Shown: positions 6,967 to 14,839, numbered from the stretch's first letter. The stretch is 15,857 nucleotides of DNA from Firmicutes bacterium UBA6113 (GCA_002422545.1 DIWF01000012.1:14012-29868); one strand, 5' to 3'. Numbers and translations: made by a program. The notes: generated by a model not told the origin, from the letters alone.

Positions 6967-8703
6967 TCAGATAAAATTTATGTTCTTTATATATTCCCCA
7001 CTAAAGTAATTATCGTCTGCCAATTCATAATGTGAAGTACTATCTGCTATACTATTACAAATTTTCCTCATTTTCCTATCAAGAAGAAACATTGAAGCAC
7101 CCTTTCCTGCTCCGTTGCCCAAGGATTTTATCTCTGGAAGTCCATGAGGCAGCAACCCCATGTACAGCGCATTACTTATGTTGATGTAGCTTCCGAATGC
7201 TCCGGCAACTACTGCCTCATCCACATTCACTGGATTTTTTCCGATAGCTTTAAGCACAGCCATACACCCTGAGCATATGGAACTTTTGGCAAGCTGCACC
7301 TGTCTTACATCTTTTTGAGTTATGAATATTTTCTTTTCATTGTTTTCATAAATTATGAAACAGTTTTCTCCGTCAATTATTCTTAATTTTCTGAAAAGAG
7401 AAGATTCAGGATTCAATTCCTTGTATTCATGGCTTGTGAGCATTCTTCCAGTATTGTCTATTATGTTGTTTCTAAGCATTTCCGCCGTTATGTCTATTAT
7501 GCCTGAGCCACATATTCCATCAGGTTCAGCATCGCCGATTACCTTAAACACACCGGTGTCGTATTCTATTTTAAAATGTTCAACAGCTCCAATGGTTCCT
7601 CTCATACCAAACTTAATGTTTCCTCCCTCAAGGGCCGGGCCGCATGCAGTTGAAGCAACCAAGTACCTGTCCTTGCTGCCTGCTGCAATTTCTCCGTTTG
7701 TTCCAAGGTCAACTATAAGCTTGAAACTGTCTTTATTTCCTGCAGCCAGAAGGACAGCAGTTGTATCCCCACCTACAAATCCTCCAAGAAGAGGAAGAAA
7801 AATTATTTTGCACCTGTCCGGACAATTTAAATCTATATCTTCACCGAAACATTCAACATAATCCCTCGTGATGCTTGTAAATGGGCTTATTCCCAATCTG
7901 TCAGGCCTTAACTTGAAAAACAAATGCTGCATGGCGCTGTTGCCGCAGAGAATAACATTATACATGTTGTCAGCAAAAAATGGTATTTCAATATTTGCTT
8001 TGTCCACCAAATTGTTCAAAGTATATATAATTTTTCCGCTGAGCTCTTCTATTCCATTCATGCTTGAACCCTTGAATATCCTGCTTATGACATCGGCTCC
8101 CATTGAAGACTGGCTGTTGCTGTCAGAATATGATTTTATTAATTTTCCGGTGTTCATGTCATAAATGTACATAACCACAGTTGTTGTTCCAATATCAACG
8201 GCTGCACCATACAAAAATTCAGTGGTGTCATTTTTTTGCACGTCAATAATTTTGTCCTCATATCGGACAAATGTGATACCTTTTATTCCCTTTTCATTAA
8301 TCAGCGTTGAGAACTTTCTTAATGTATTGAGGTCGCAGCCTCTTATAAATTCTCCCTGCCGCTTCTTTAATTCTTTCATGTCCACATATGTTTTTTTAAG
8401 CGCAGGATCAAAATCAAGTTTTTTTTCATCTTCCATACAGTCGAGTATCTGATATTTTTTTAAATAGTCATTTTCTCTTATGTAAATGTTAATGGGCCCG
8501 GAAATCCTGGTCTGACATGCAAGAACTATTTCTTTTTTGCCATTTGCTTCTATTTCAACCATGCATTTGCCGCATGTTCCTTTTCCGCTGCACACAAGAT
8601 CCAGGGGAAATCCTGCTTCTTCGCATATTTCAGCAACAGTTGAATTTTCTTCTGCTTTTAATATAATATTTTGATTTATAAAATTAACATGGTATTTTTT
8701 CAT
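6967..8703 (-). CDS. RACE-type corrinoid activation protein (2Fe-2S ferredoxin domain plus ASKHA ATPase)
   Basis: Family known as reductive activators of corrinoid-dependent enzymes (COG3894, RamA/DUF4445-like): ATP-driven one-electron reduction of inactive cob(II)alamin in corrinoid proteins. The protein has 578 residues, slightly short for the family. An N-terminal plant-type 2Fe-2S domain has C38-x5-C44-x2-C47 and C63 (CSGKGTCGKC and LAC). A linker follows (about 80-160), then an ASKHA ATPase fold with DIGTTTVV (170-177), GGFVGGDTTA (307-316), VDLGTNGEIAAGS (331-343), GICGSGIID (396-404) and GAFGSYI (501-507). The ATG overlaps the stop of the upstream gene by 4 nt (ATGA), showing translational coupling. 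No methyltransferase or corrinoid protein lies in the window, so the client is unknown. Family membership is firm; the specific partner is not. Confidence 0.88.
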   Translation of the reverse strand: MKKYHVNFINQNIILKAEENSTVAEICEEAGFPLDLVCSGKGTCGKCMVEIEANGKKEIVLACQTRISGPINIYIRENDYLKKYQILDCMEDEKKLDFDPALKKTYVDMKELKKRQGEFIRGCDLNTLRKFSTLINEKGIKGITFVRYEDKIIDVQKNDTTEFLYGAAVDIGTTTVVMYIYDMNTGKLIKSYSDSNSQSSMGADVISRIFKGSSMNGIEELSGKIIYTLNNLVDKANIEIPFFADNMYNVILCGNSAMQHLFFKLRPDRLGISPFTSITRDYVECFGEDIDLNCPDRCKIIFLPLLGGFVGGDTTAVLLAAGNKDSFKLIVDLGTNGEIAAGSKDRYLVASTACGPALEGGNIKFGMRGTIGAVEHFKIEYDTGVFKVIGDAEPDGICGSGIIDITAEMLRNNIIDNTGRMLTSHEYKELNPESSLFRKLRIIDGENCFIIYENNEKKIFITQKDVRQVQLAKSSICSGCMAVLKAIGKNPVNVDEAVVAGAFGSYINISNALYMGLLPHGLPEIKSLGNGAGKGASMFLLDRKMRKICNSIADSTSHYELADDNYFSGEYIKNINFI

Positions 8704-9332
8704 TTTTCATCCCTGTACTGGCAGTCTTTATTTTTGCAGCGCTCACATTCATTTTCATATACAATGCATTCATCACTTAAGGAATCATCTAGTACAAACA
8801 GATAAAGTAGGGACTTTTCAGGAACAAGCACATCTCTTTCATTTATGTATGCATCAACATCTTCTTGCTTTTTAAGGATTCCTAGAATTTCCCGCTGCAT
8901 GTCTAAATCAATGGTTCCGTCCCCCGCAAAATGTCTTCTGCCAAGTTTACGGCCATTTTTAAGCTCTTCTTGTCTCACTATTTTGCTGAATCTGTCCGAA
9001 GCTTCAAACAACGCATGGTTTGCGGCTTCATACAAAAGATATCCTTTCAGGTAATTTCCGCCATCCATAATTTCCCGGGAAAAATCACCTATGTCATCCT
9101 TTGATGATATAAGACAGATGATGCACATTTTATCAGTTCCTTCATTGAGTCCGATTAAATTAATATCTGCTTTTGCATACCATGCTGATATACCCATGTT
9201 CTTTTCGATGAATTCCTTTATTTCATCAATTATTTTGCTGGCGCTGTTAAAGACTTCTGTACCCTCTTTTATATGAAGTTTTTTGAAAAAATTTTCATTA
9301 ATTATATGCGGCTTAAATTTGTATGACGGCAT
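8700..9332 (-). CDS. Probable MetH activation-domain-like protein (vitamin B12-dependent methionine synthase activation family)
   Basis: The protein has 210 residues, no signal peptide and no membrane segment. The C-terminal half, from about GYLLYEAANHALFEASDRF (97-115) through the segment ending LVPEKSLLYLF (169-179), resembles the pattern of the MetH reactivation domain, which binds AdoMet and serves reductive methylation of cob(II)alamin. The similarity is by eye and the family's usual R-x-x-x-GY motif is replaced by GRRHFAGDG (131-139). The tail has four cysteines (C189, C196, C199, C204; CERCKNKDCQYR), as in clostridial stand-alone members, and could hold a metal or iron-sulfur centre. 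It is first in a two-gene operon, its stop overlapping the ATG of the RACE-type activator, which supports a job in corrinoid reactivation. AGGAAG lies 4 nt before the ATG. Function is inferred. Confidence 0.6.
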   Translation of the reverse strand: MPSYKFKPHIINENFFKKLHIKEGTEVFNSASKIIDEIKEFIEKNMGISAWYAKADINLIGLNEGTDKMCIICLISSKDDIGDFSREIMDGGNYLKGYLLYEAANHALFEASDRFSKIVRQEELKNGRKLGRRHFAGDGTIDLDMQREILGILKKQEDVDAYINERDVLVPEKSLLYLFVLDDSLSDECIVYENECERCKNKDCQYRDEK

Positions 9333-9361
9333 TTTTCTTCCTGCCTTTTGTTGTTTACTAT

Positions 9362-9390
9362 ATTATAATGATAAATTTATTTTTAGTCCA
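9362..9390 (-). promoter_or_regulatory. Promoter of the corrinoid-activation pair
   Basis: A perfect -10 TATAAT (9362-9367) with a modest -35 TGGACT (9385-9390) at 17-nt spacing. The -35 sits against the T-run of the upstream terminator. The predicted leader is about 25 nt, leaving no room for a riboswitch. Confidence 0.5.
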
Positions 9391-9391
9391 C

Positions 9392-9418
9392 AAAAAATAA
9401 CCCGGGCTTAAGCCCGGG
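9392..9418 (-). terminator. Rho-independent terminator of the citrate-to-2-oxoglutarate operon
   Basis: A perfect GC stem of 7 bp, CCCGGGC/GCCCGGG, with a TTAA loop (9401-9418), followed on the minus strand by TTATTTTTT. It starts 3 nt after the isocitrate dehydrogenase stop codon and is the clearest terminator in the window. Confidence 0.92.
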
Positions 9419-9421
9419 AGA

Positions 9422-10420
9422 TTACATTGCTTTTATAATTTCATCCTTGAATTCAGTTGTGCTTAGGTTTCCACCAATGTCCTTTGTGTGAAGCTTTTTG
9501 TTTTTAAGAGTTTTCTTGAGGGCATTTTCTATTTTCAATGCTGCCGAATCTTCACCTATGTGGCGCAGCATCATTATTCCTGACAATATTGCAGCTGTTG
9601 GATTTGCTATGTTCATACCGGCAATGTCAGGAGCTGAACCGTGGACAGGTTCAAATATTGCCGTTTCTTCACCTATATTGGCGCTTGGAGCCATACCAAG
9701 CCCTCCAACAAGGCCTGCTGCCATGTCTGAAAGTATGTCCCCGTAAAGGTTCGGAGCAACTATTACCTGGTAGTCCTGAGGCTTCATCACAAGTTTCATT
9801 GACATGGCATCAACTATTACATCTTCAAACTTTATGTCCGGATAGTTTTTTGATATTCTGCGCCCTGATTCCAAAAACATTCCATCAGACAGTTTCATGA
9901 TGTTTGCCTTGTGAGTAAGTGTAACTTTGCTTCTGTTTTCCTTTTCAGCAACCTTAAATGCAAAATCTGCAATTCTTTCACTTGCCCCTTTTGTAATTAC
10001 CTTTACGCTTTGTGCAACATCTTCCTTTGCCATGTATTCTATTCCAATGTACAGGTCTTCAGAATTTTCCCTGACGATTACAAGATCTAAATCCTTGTAG
10101 AGAGCATCTATTCCTTCATATGATTTTACGGGTCGAACGTTGCTGTACAAATTGAATTTTTGTCTAAGCTGCACATTTATGCTTCTGAAGCCTTTTCCAA
10201 CCGGTGTCGTTATGGGGCCCTTGAACGCAATTTTATTTCTTTCTATGCTTTCAATTGTTTCCTGAGGAAGAAGCTCTCCGCATTTTTCATATGCAGTAAA
10301 TCCCGCGATATTTTCCTCCCACTCAATTGTGTCTGTTGCAGCATCAATAATTTCTGTTGCTGCGTGCATTATTTCAAGCCCTATCCCGTCTCCAGGAATC
10401 AATGTTATTTTTCTTTTCAT
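9422..10420 (-). CDS. icd: NAD-type isocitrate dehydrogenase
   Basis: Oxidises and decarboxylates isocitrate to 2-oxoglutarate; cytosolic homo-oligomer. The protein has 332 residues, the short form of the isocitrate/isopropylmalate dehydrogenase family. Visible are LIPGDGIG (7-14), the substrate loop GFRSINVQLRQ (77-87) whose Ser80 binds isocitrate in the family, RENSEDLYIG (117-126) and the family signature NLYGDILSDMAAGLVGG (224-240). At the coenzyme site HGSAPDIAG (260-268) has Asp-Ile where NADP enzymes have Lys-Tyr, which indicates NAD. Homoisocitrate or isopropylmalate dehydrogenase are alternatives on sequence alone, but the place behind citrate synthase and aconitase favours isocitrate. 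The ATG at 10420 is chosen over one at 10438 because GGAGG (10427-10431) sits 6 nt before it and overlaps the aconitase stop. Confidence 0.9.
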   Translation of the reverse strand: MKRKITLIPGDGIGLEIMHAATEIIDAATDTIEWEENIAGFTAYEKCGELLPQETIESIERNKIAFKGPITTPVGKGFRSINVQLRQKFNLYSNVRPVKSYEGIDALYKDLDLVIVRENSEDLYIGIEYMAKEDVAQSVKVITKGASERIADFAFKVAEKENRSKVTLTHKANIMKLSDGMFLESGRRISKNYPDIKFEDVIVDAMSMKLVMKPQDYQVIVAPNLYGDILSDMAAGLVGGLGMAPSANIGEETAIFEPVHGSAPDIAGMNIANPTAAILSGIMMLRHIGEDSAALKIENALKKTLKNKKLHTKDIGGNLSTTEFKDEIIKAM

Positions 10421-10430
10421 GAGCTGCCTC

Positions 10431-12365
10431 CTATACATTCTTCAGGCTCATATAATTTAAAAGCCCTCCGGATTTTATGATTTCAATTTGTATTTGTGAA
10501 AGTTTCAGTCCCATTTCATATTGCTTGTTTTTTGCTTTGTTTTCCACAATAACTGTAGTTTTTTCAATTTGTTTCAATAGATTTGGTATTTCTATCTCAT
10601 CCATCTTGTCTATGTCATCATAGTCTGCTTCATATTTGAATGTTAAAGGTATTATTCCGTTGTTCACAAGGTTGCTTTTGTGTATTCTTGCAAATGACTT
10701 GGAAAATACTGCCCTTACTCCCAGGTACAACGGAGCAAGAGCTGCATGCTCGCGGCTTGACCCCTGCCCGTAGTTTTTTCCTGCAACAATTATTCCTCCA
10801 CCATTTTTCTTTGCGTTCTTAGGAAAATCCTTATCAATCTGCATAAAGCAAAATTCTGACAAATAAGGAATGTTTGATCTGAACGGAAGAAGATGTGCAT
10901 TTGACGGCATGATTGCATCTGTTGTGATATCATCTTCAACTTTGATAAGTACTGGAACCACACATCCTGTATGGTCTGCAAGCTTGCAGTTCTTTGGGAA
11001 TGCCTTGATGTTCGGTCCCCTCACTATTTTAACATCCCTTCCGTCATCTGCAGGGCTTATAATCATGTTGTCATTTACCATAAATTTCTCAGGAATATCT
11101 ATATCAAGATTAACACTTTCATCAAAGTCTTCTTCTCCTGCAATGAAGCCTTTTATTGCAGAAAATGCTGCAACTTCAGGGCTTACCAGGTATACTTCCG
11201 CAGAATCGGTTCCGCATCTTCCCTTGAAGTTTCTGTTGAATGTTCTCAAGGAAACCCCGTTATTTCCAGGCGCCTGACCCATTCCTATGCATGGTCCGCA
11301 CCCGCTTTCAAGTATTCTTGCACCTGAAGCTATTATTTTAGTAAGAGCACCGTTTGCTGCAAGCATTGCAAGAACCTGCTTGGATCCGGGAGATATAACC
11401 AGGGAAACATTCTCGTGAACCGTGTGTCCATCAAGTATATTGGCAACCTTCATCATGTCTGTGTAAGAAGAATTTGTGCAGCTTCCTATGGCTACCTGGG
11501 TAATAGGTGTTCCTCTCACCTGGCTGACAGGAACTACCGCATCAGGCGAATGTGGCAATGCCACATTGGGTTTAAGTAAACTTAAGTCTATGGTGAGTTT
11601 TTCTGAATAAACAGCATCATCATCAGCCGTCAGTTCAACAAAATCATTTTCTCTCCCCTGAGCCTTAAGAAATTCCAGAGTTCTTTCATCTGATGGGAAT
11701 AGGGATGTTGTAGCCCCTAATTCAGCTCCCATATTTGTAATTGTTCCTCTTTCAGGTACTGAAAGAGTTTTTACACCTTCACCTGTATATTCAAATATCT
11801 TGTTCACTCCGCCCTTTACGGTGAAGTGTTTCAAAACCTCCAGTATGATGTCCTTGGCTGATGAAAATTTGTTCAACTTTCCTGTAAGTTCAACATTGAC
11901 TATCTCAGGCATCACCAGTCTGTATTCACCACCTGCCATGGCAACGGCAACATCAAGTCCTCCTGCTCCTATGGCAATCATGCCCATACCTCCGCATGTT
12001 GGAGTGTGACTGTCTGAGCCTAAAAGGGTGTCTCCCGGAACCGAAAAGCGTTCAAGATGAACCTGGTGGCATATACCGTTTCCCGGTTTGGAATAGTAAA
12101 TTCCATGTTTTTTAGCAACAGTCTGTATAAACAAGTGGTCATCAGCATTTTCAGGTCCGGACTGAAGCATGTTGTGATCAATGTACGCAACTGATTTTTT
12201 TGTTCTTACTCTGTCTATGCCCATGGCTTCAAACTGAAGGTATGCCATTGTTCCCGTTGAATCCTGGGTCAGTGTCTGATCTATTCTTATTCCTATTTCA
12301 TTTCCAGTCTTCATTTCTCCTGTAACAAGGTGATTCTTGATAATTTTTTCTGCAAGATTAGCCAT
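10431..12365 (-). CDS. acn: Aconitate hydratase
   Basis: Isomerises citrate to isocitrate through cis-aconitate with a 4Fe-4S cluster; cytosolic. The protein has 644 residues, the shorter bacterial/mitochondrial-like type rather than the 880-residue AcnA. Cluster cysteines are C296 (IGSCTNSS), C356 and C359 (GCGPCIGMG). Substrate-site segments include GSDSHTPTCGGMG (116-128) and, in the C-terminal swivel domain, NYGQGSSREHAAL (531-543). The family also contains homoaconitase and isopropylmalate isomerase, but those are usually split or smaller in bacteria, and the operon partners make citrate and consume isocitrate. GGAGG (12370-12374) lies directly after the stop of the upstream gene, so the three genes are closely coupled. 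Nothing looks truncated. Confidence 0.93.
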   Translation of the reverse strand: MANLAEKIIKNHLVTGEMKTGNEIGIRIDQTLTQDSTGTMAYLQFEAMGIDRVRTKKSVAYIDHNMLQSGPENADDHLFIQTVAKKHGIYYSKPGNGICHQVHLERFSVPGDTLLGSDSHTPTCGGMGMIAIGAGGLDVAVAMAGGEYRLVMPEIVNVELTGKLNKFSSAKDIILEVLKHFTVKGGVNKIFEYTGEGVKTLSVPERGTITNMGAELGATTSLFPSDERTLEFLKAQGRENDFVELTADDDAVYSEKLTIDLSLLKPNVALPHSPDAVVPVSQVRGTPITQVAIGSCTNSSYTDMMKVANILDGHTVHENVSLVISPGSKQVLAMLAANGALTKIIASGARILESGCGPCIGMGQAPGNNGVSLRTFNRNFKGRCGTDSAEVYLVSPEVAAFSAIKGFIAGEEDFDESVNLDIDIPEKFMVNDNMIISPADDGRDVKIVRGPNIKAFPKNCKLADHTGCVVPVLIKVEDDITTDAIMPSNAHLLPFRSNIPYLSEFCFMQIDKDFPKNAKKNGGGIIVAGKNYGQGSSREHAALAPLYLGVRAVFSKSFARIHKSNLVNNGIIPLTFKYEADYDDIDKMDEIEIPNLLKQIEKTTVIVENKAKNKQYEMGLKLSQIQIEIIKSGGLLNYMSLKNV

Positions 12366-12374
12366 ATGTCCTCC

Positions 12375-13715
12375 TTATATTGCCCTTTCATTTTGATAGT
12401 TGTTGAAAATATAAACCTTTGCTAATTTCTCCATCTCCTCGCTGGAGATGTTAGTTGTTCTTCCGCCGTCATACTCTGAATCTATTTTGTTTTTAACATG
12501 TACGAGCCTTTTATCACCCTTATGGATTTTTTCATCCCCACTAAGATCAAAGTAACTGTTTATCCAATATGCAATGCTTGAAATCCCTGAATAAGAATTG
12601 ATTGCCACAAGAGGAGGTTTTCCTAAAATTCTGCGGGTATCAAAACTGTTGTAAATTTCCTCGTCCTTCAAAAGACCGTCTGCGTGAATCCCTGCCTTTG
12701 TAACATTGAATTCTTTTCCTACAAAAGGTGTCTTTGGAGGAATTTCATAATCAAGATCCTTTTCAAAAAATTTTTCTATTTCATTTATGAGCTCAAGGTT
12801 CATTTTTCCTGTGCTGCCCTTTATTTGTGCGTATTCGATTAACATTGCTTCCAACGGTGTGTTTCCAACCCTTTCACCTATTCCAAACATTGTAGTGTTC
12901 ACAGAAGCTCCTCCATACAGCCATGATGTTGTAGAATTTGTTACAGCACCGTAATAATCGTTGTGTCCGTGCCACTCAATTGAACCGGATGGTACTTTTC
13001 CGTAATATCTCAGTCCGTGAATGATTGCCGGAACGCTTCTTGGAAGTTCAACTCCCACATGTGACACCCCAAGACCCAACGTGTCGCAAGCCCTGATTTT
13101 TACATTTATTTTGCTTTCATTCATCATGTTCATGAGATTCTTTGCAAGAGGTACAACAAAACCATAAAAGTCTGATCTTGTTATATCTTCAAAGTGGCAT
13201 CTTGGCACAATACCGTTTTCAAGTGCCGTATAAGCAATGTCAAGGTACATCTTCATAGCTTCCTGTCTGCTTTTATTCAGTTTGTTGAATATATGGTAAT
13301 CTGAACACGACATCAGTATTCCTGTTTCTTTTATTCCCATGGACTTAACAAGATTGAAGTCATCCTTGTTTGCCCTTATCCACGAAGTTATTTCAGGAAA
13401 ATCATAACCTCTAGCCATGCACTTTTCTGCTGCGTTCCTGTCCTTTTGTGAATAAAGAAAAAATTCAGTCTGTTTTATTATCCCGGACCCGTTGTCAAGC
13501 TGGTGAAGATAATCATAGATTTTTACCATCTGTTCAGTGTTCATGCTCGTCATGGATTGTTGCCCGTCTCTGAATGTTGTGTCAGTTATCCATATGTTTT
13601 CAGGTATTTCCATTGGCAGCTGAATGTTATTGAATTTGATTTTAGGGATTTCTTCGTAGGGAAAAACGTCCTTGTAAAGATTTGGTTTCATTGCTTCAAC
13701 TGGATTATACTTCAT
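12375..13715 (-). CDS. Re-citrate synthase
   Basis: Condenses acetyl-CoA with oxaloacetate to citrate with the stereochemistry opposite to ordinary citrate synthase; unrelated to GltA and related instead to isopropylmalate and homocitrate synthases (DRE-TIM metallolyases). The protein has 446 residues, the length of the characterised Clostridium kluyveri enzyme. Visible are the DRE-type catalytic start ITDTTFRDGQQ (43-53), the metal-binding EWHGHNDYYGA (247-257) and GIGERVGNTPLEAM (278-291). The N-terminal stretch and the segment YDFPEITSWIRANKDDF (104-120) are as I remember for the Re-citrate subgroup. Homocitrate synthase is the main alternative; aconitase and isocitrate dehydrogenase directly downstream argue for citrate. 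It is first gene of its operon, with GGAGGTG (13720-13726) before the ATG and a strong promoter 88 bp upstream. Confidence 0.87.
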   Translation of the reverse strand: MKYNPVEAMKPNLYKDVFPYEEIPKIKFNNIQLPMEIPENIWITDTTFRDGQQSMTSMNTEQMVKIYDYLHQLDNGSGIIKQTEFFLYSQKDRNAAEKCMARGYDFPEITSWIRANKDDFNLVKSMGIKETGILMSCSDYHIFNKLNKSRQEAMKMYLDIAYTALENGIVPRCHFEDITRSDFYGFVVPLAKNLMNMMNESKINVKIRACDTLGLGVSHVGVELPRSVPAIIHGLRYYGKVPSGSIEWHGHNDYYGAVTNSTTSWLYGGASVNTTMFGIGERVGNTPLEAMLIEYAQIKGSTGKMNLELINEIEKFFEKDLDYEIPPKTPFVGKEFNVTKAGIHADGLLKDEEIYNSFDTRRILGKPPLVAINSYSGISSIAYWINSYFDLSGDEKIHKGDKRLVHVKNKIDSEYDGGRTTNISSEEMEKLAKVYIFNNYQNERAI

Positions 13716-13802
13716 GTTGCACCTCCGGGTAATAAATTTATGAAAGAATTATGCTATAAATTGCAAATTTGTATTTACTCACTTTTTTGATTTATGTTTC
13801 AC

Positions 13803-13831
13803 ATTATAGTACGTTGTTTGAAATCAGTCAA
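13803..13831 (-). promoter_or_regulatory. Strong promoter of the Re-citrate synthase operon
   Basis: -35 TTGACT (13826-13831), 17-nt spacer, perfect -10 TATAAT (13803-13808). The start is near 13796, leaving a leader of about 80 nt. I see no terminator/antiterminator or T-box pattern in that leader. Confidence 0.8.
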
Positions 13832-13838
13832 GTTCAAA
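13817..13838. promoter_or_regulatory. Inverted repeat centred on the -35 of the citrate operon
   Basis: TTTGAA (13817-13822) and TTCAAA (13833-13838) are perfect 6-bp arms separated by 10 bp, one helical turn, and bracket the -35 hexamer. This is the geometry of a dimeric repressor site, but 6-bp AT-rich arms also arise by chance here. Confidence 0.3.
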
Positions 13839-14015
13839 AATTATTTCTTTTATGTAATAATTTAATATTGAATTTTTTGTGTCTCTTATTGCAATTTTTA
13901 CATTATTTCTTGCAAGGAAAATGATAACCCTAAATTTTAGTCAATTAGTCAGAATCAAATCTTATTTTCTTCCCAACTACATTAATTTGCATGGCTTCAT
14001 CCGTCATGGTTATTC

Positions 14016-14049
14016 AAAAACAAAAAAGGTATGCTGCTGCATACCTTTT
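14016..14049 (-). terminator. Rho-independent terminator of the ung operon
   Basis: An 11-bp perfect stem, AAAAGGTATGC/GCATACCTTTT (14024-14049), with a 4-nt loop, followed on the minus strand by TTTTTTGTTTTT. It lies 56 bp after the ung stop. The plus-strand side ends only in TTTT, so it mainly serves the minus strand. Confidence 0.9.
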
Positions 14050-14105
14050 AATTCTGTTGCAAATATTGTGTATACTTAAACATCCGGAAAAGCTCTGTAG
14101 ATATT

Positions 14106-14828
14106 TTATAATTCAATTCCAAGCCAGTTTATTGTTTTTCTGGTATCGTTGAAGCATTCATTTTTCAGAAAATCATCATCATATTTTTCTGAGCACATCA
14201 TTGGATGCCTGCTTATATAGAACTGCCCGCTTGATAAATACCTGCTTTTTTCCTCTGCTTGTTTTCCCCACAAAAACCAGTTAATATTTTTGTTTCCCTC
14301 AGAAATATATTTAAGGAGTTCAATACTGAAAGGCTCCCATATAGCAATGTGGCTTCCTGTAATTCCATGTTGTACCGTGAAATATGTGTTGAGAAGAAGC
14401 ACACCCTGCTTTTCCCATGATTTGAATATTTCATCGGGAGGAAGTATTTTGAATGTTCCCTTTCGTATTTCTTCCTGTATTTCAGAAAACTTTTTGATTT
14501 CAGAATAATCATTGATGTCATTGTAATTCTTGTATATTAATCTTACAATGTTTTTAAGGGACACCTGCCTGAACTTCGCATCCCATGAATGCAGATCCCC
14601 TACTTCAAATGCACGGCCTGTGGCTCTTCCTTTTTCAGGATACGGATCCTGCCCAAGTATTACCACTTTTATGTCATCAAGATTACATCTTATGAAGCGC
14701 AGCACATTTTCATATTCAGGGTTTATATTTTTTCCTATTTTTTCCTCAATGCTTTTTAACTCCAGGATTATTTCCTCAGTTAAGAATTTATTCCAGGAAG
14801 AGTGATAATCTATAGGTATTAAGCTCAT
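14106..14828 (-). CDS. ung: Uracil-DNA glycosylase, divergent
   Basis: Removes uracil from DNA, first step of base excision repair. The protein has 240 residues with motif A as GQDPYP (59-64; catalytic D61), the uracil-reading Asn in LLLNTYFTV (144-152; N147), WFLWGKQA (184-191) and a motif B of HPMMCS (208-213; H208). Catalytic Asp, Asn and His are thus in place. The classical family 1 sequences are GQDPYH and HPSPLS; here the Tyr-His pair reads Tyr-Pro and the Ser-Pro-Leu of the insertion loop is replaced. A segment of about 35 residues (100-135, NYNDINDYSEIKK...) between motifs A and N147 is charged and poorly conserved. The ATG at 14828 is chosen because AGGAG (14834-14838) lies 5 nt upstream; an in-frame TTG at 14843 overlaps the previous gene. 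It is last gene of a three-gene operon. Confidence 0.82.
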   Translation of the reverse strand: MSLIPIDYHSSWNKFLTEEIILELKSIEEKIGKNINPEYENVLRFIRCNLDDIKVVILGQDPYPEKGRATGRAFEVGDLHSWDAKFRQVSLKNIVRLIYKNYNDINDYSEIKKFSEIQEEIRKGTFKILPPDEIFKSWEKQGVLLLNTYFTVQHGITGSHIAIWEPFSIELLKYISEGNKNINWFLWGKQAEEKSRYLSSGQFYISRHPMMCSEKYDDDFLKNECFNDTRKTINWLGIEL

Positions 14829-14839
14829 ATTGTCTCCTG

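Larger units (their letters stand above)
13716..14105. other. Intergenic region between ung and the citrate operon (390 bp)
   Basis: From right to left it holds the ung terminator (14016-14049), then about 180 bp of AT-rich sequence in which I see no supported gene or RNA, then the promoter and leader of the Re-citrate synthase operon. In the leader AAATT-TGC-AATTT (13759-13771) is a small imperfectly extended palindrome of unknown meaning. Confidence 0.6.

Noticed and set aside
7355..7861. A 168-codon plus-strand frame opposite the RACE-type gene
   Set aside because: It lies wholly inside a well-supported gene on the other strand, has no ribosome site, and its protein looks like a mirror translation. 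The same holds for the other plus-strand frames, for example 1409-1903, 10870-11277 and 6460-6783.
10790..10981. A 63-codon minus-strand frame within aconitase
   Set aside because: It is an out-of-frame shadow of the aconitase gene, which is intact across this region, so it is no sign of a frameshift.
13716..13796. T-box or other attenuator leader for the Re-citrate operon
   Set aside because: The leader is about 80 nt and has no terminator hairpin before the ATG and no T-box sequence.
13948..14010. A 20-codon minus-strand frame (MTDEAMQINVVGKK...) just after the ung terminator
   Set aside because: No ribosome site and directly behind a terminator; too short to support.
13879..14079. A 66-codon plus-strand frame in the gap before ung
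   Set aside because: No ribosome site or promoter, AT-driven composition, and it runs through the ung terminator hairpin.
14213..14521. A 102-codon minus-strand frame within ung
   Set aside because: It is a shifted frame of ung; the real frame carries all catalytic motifs and stays open.
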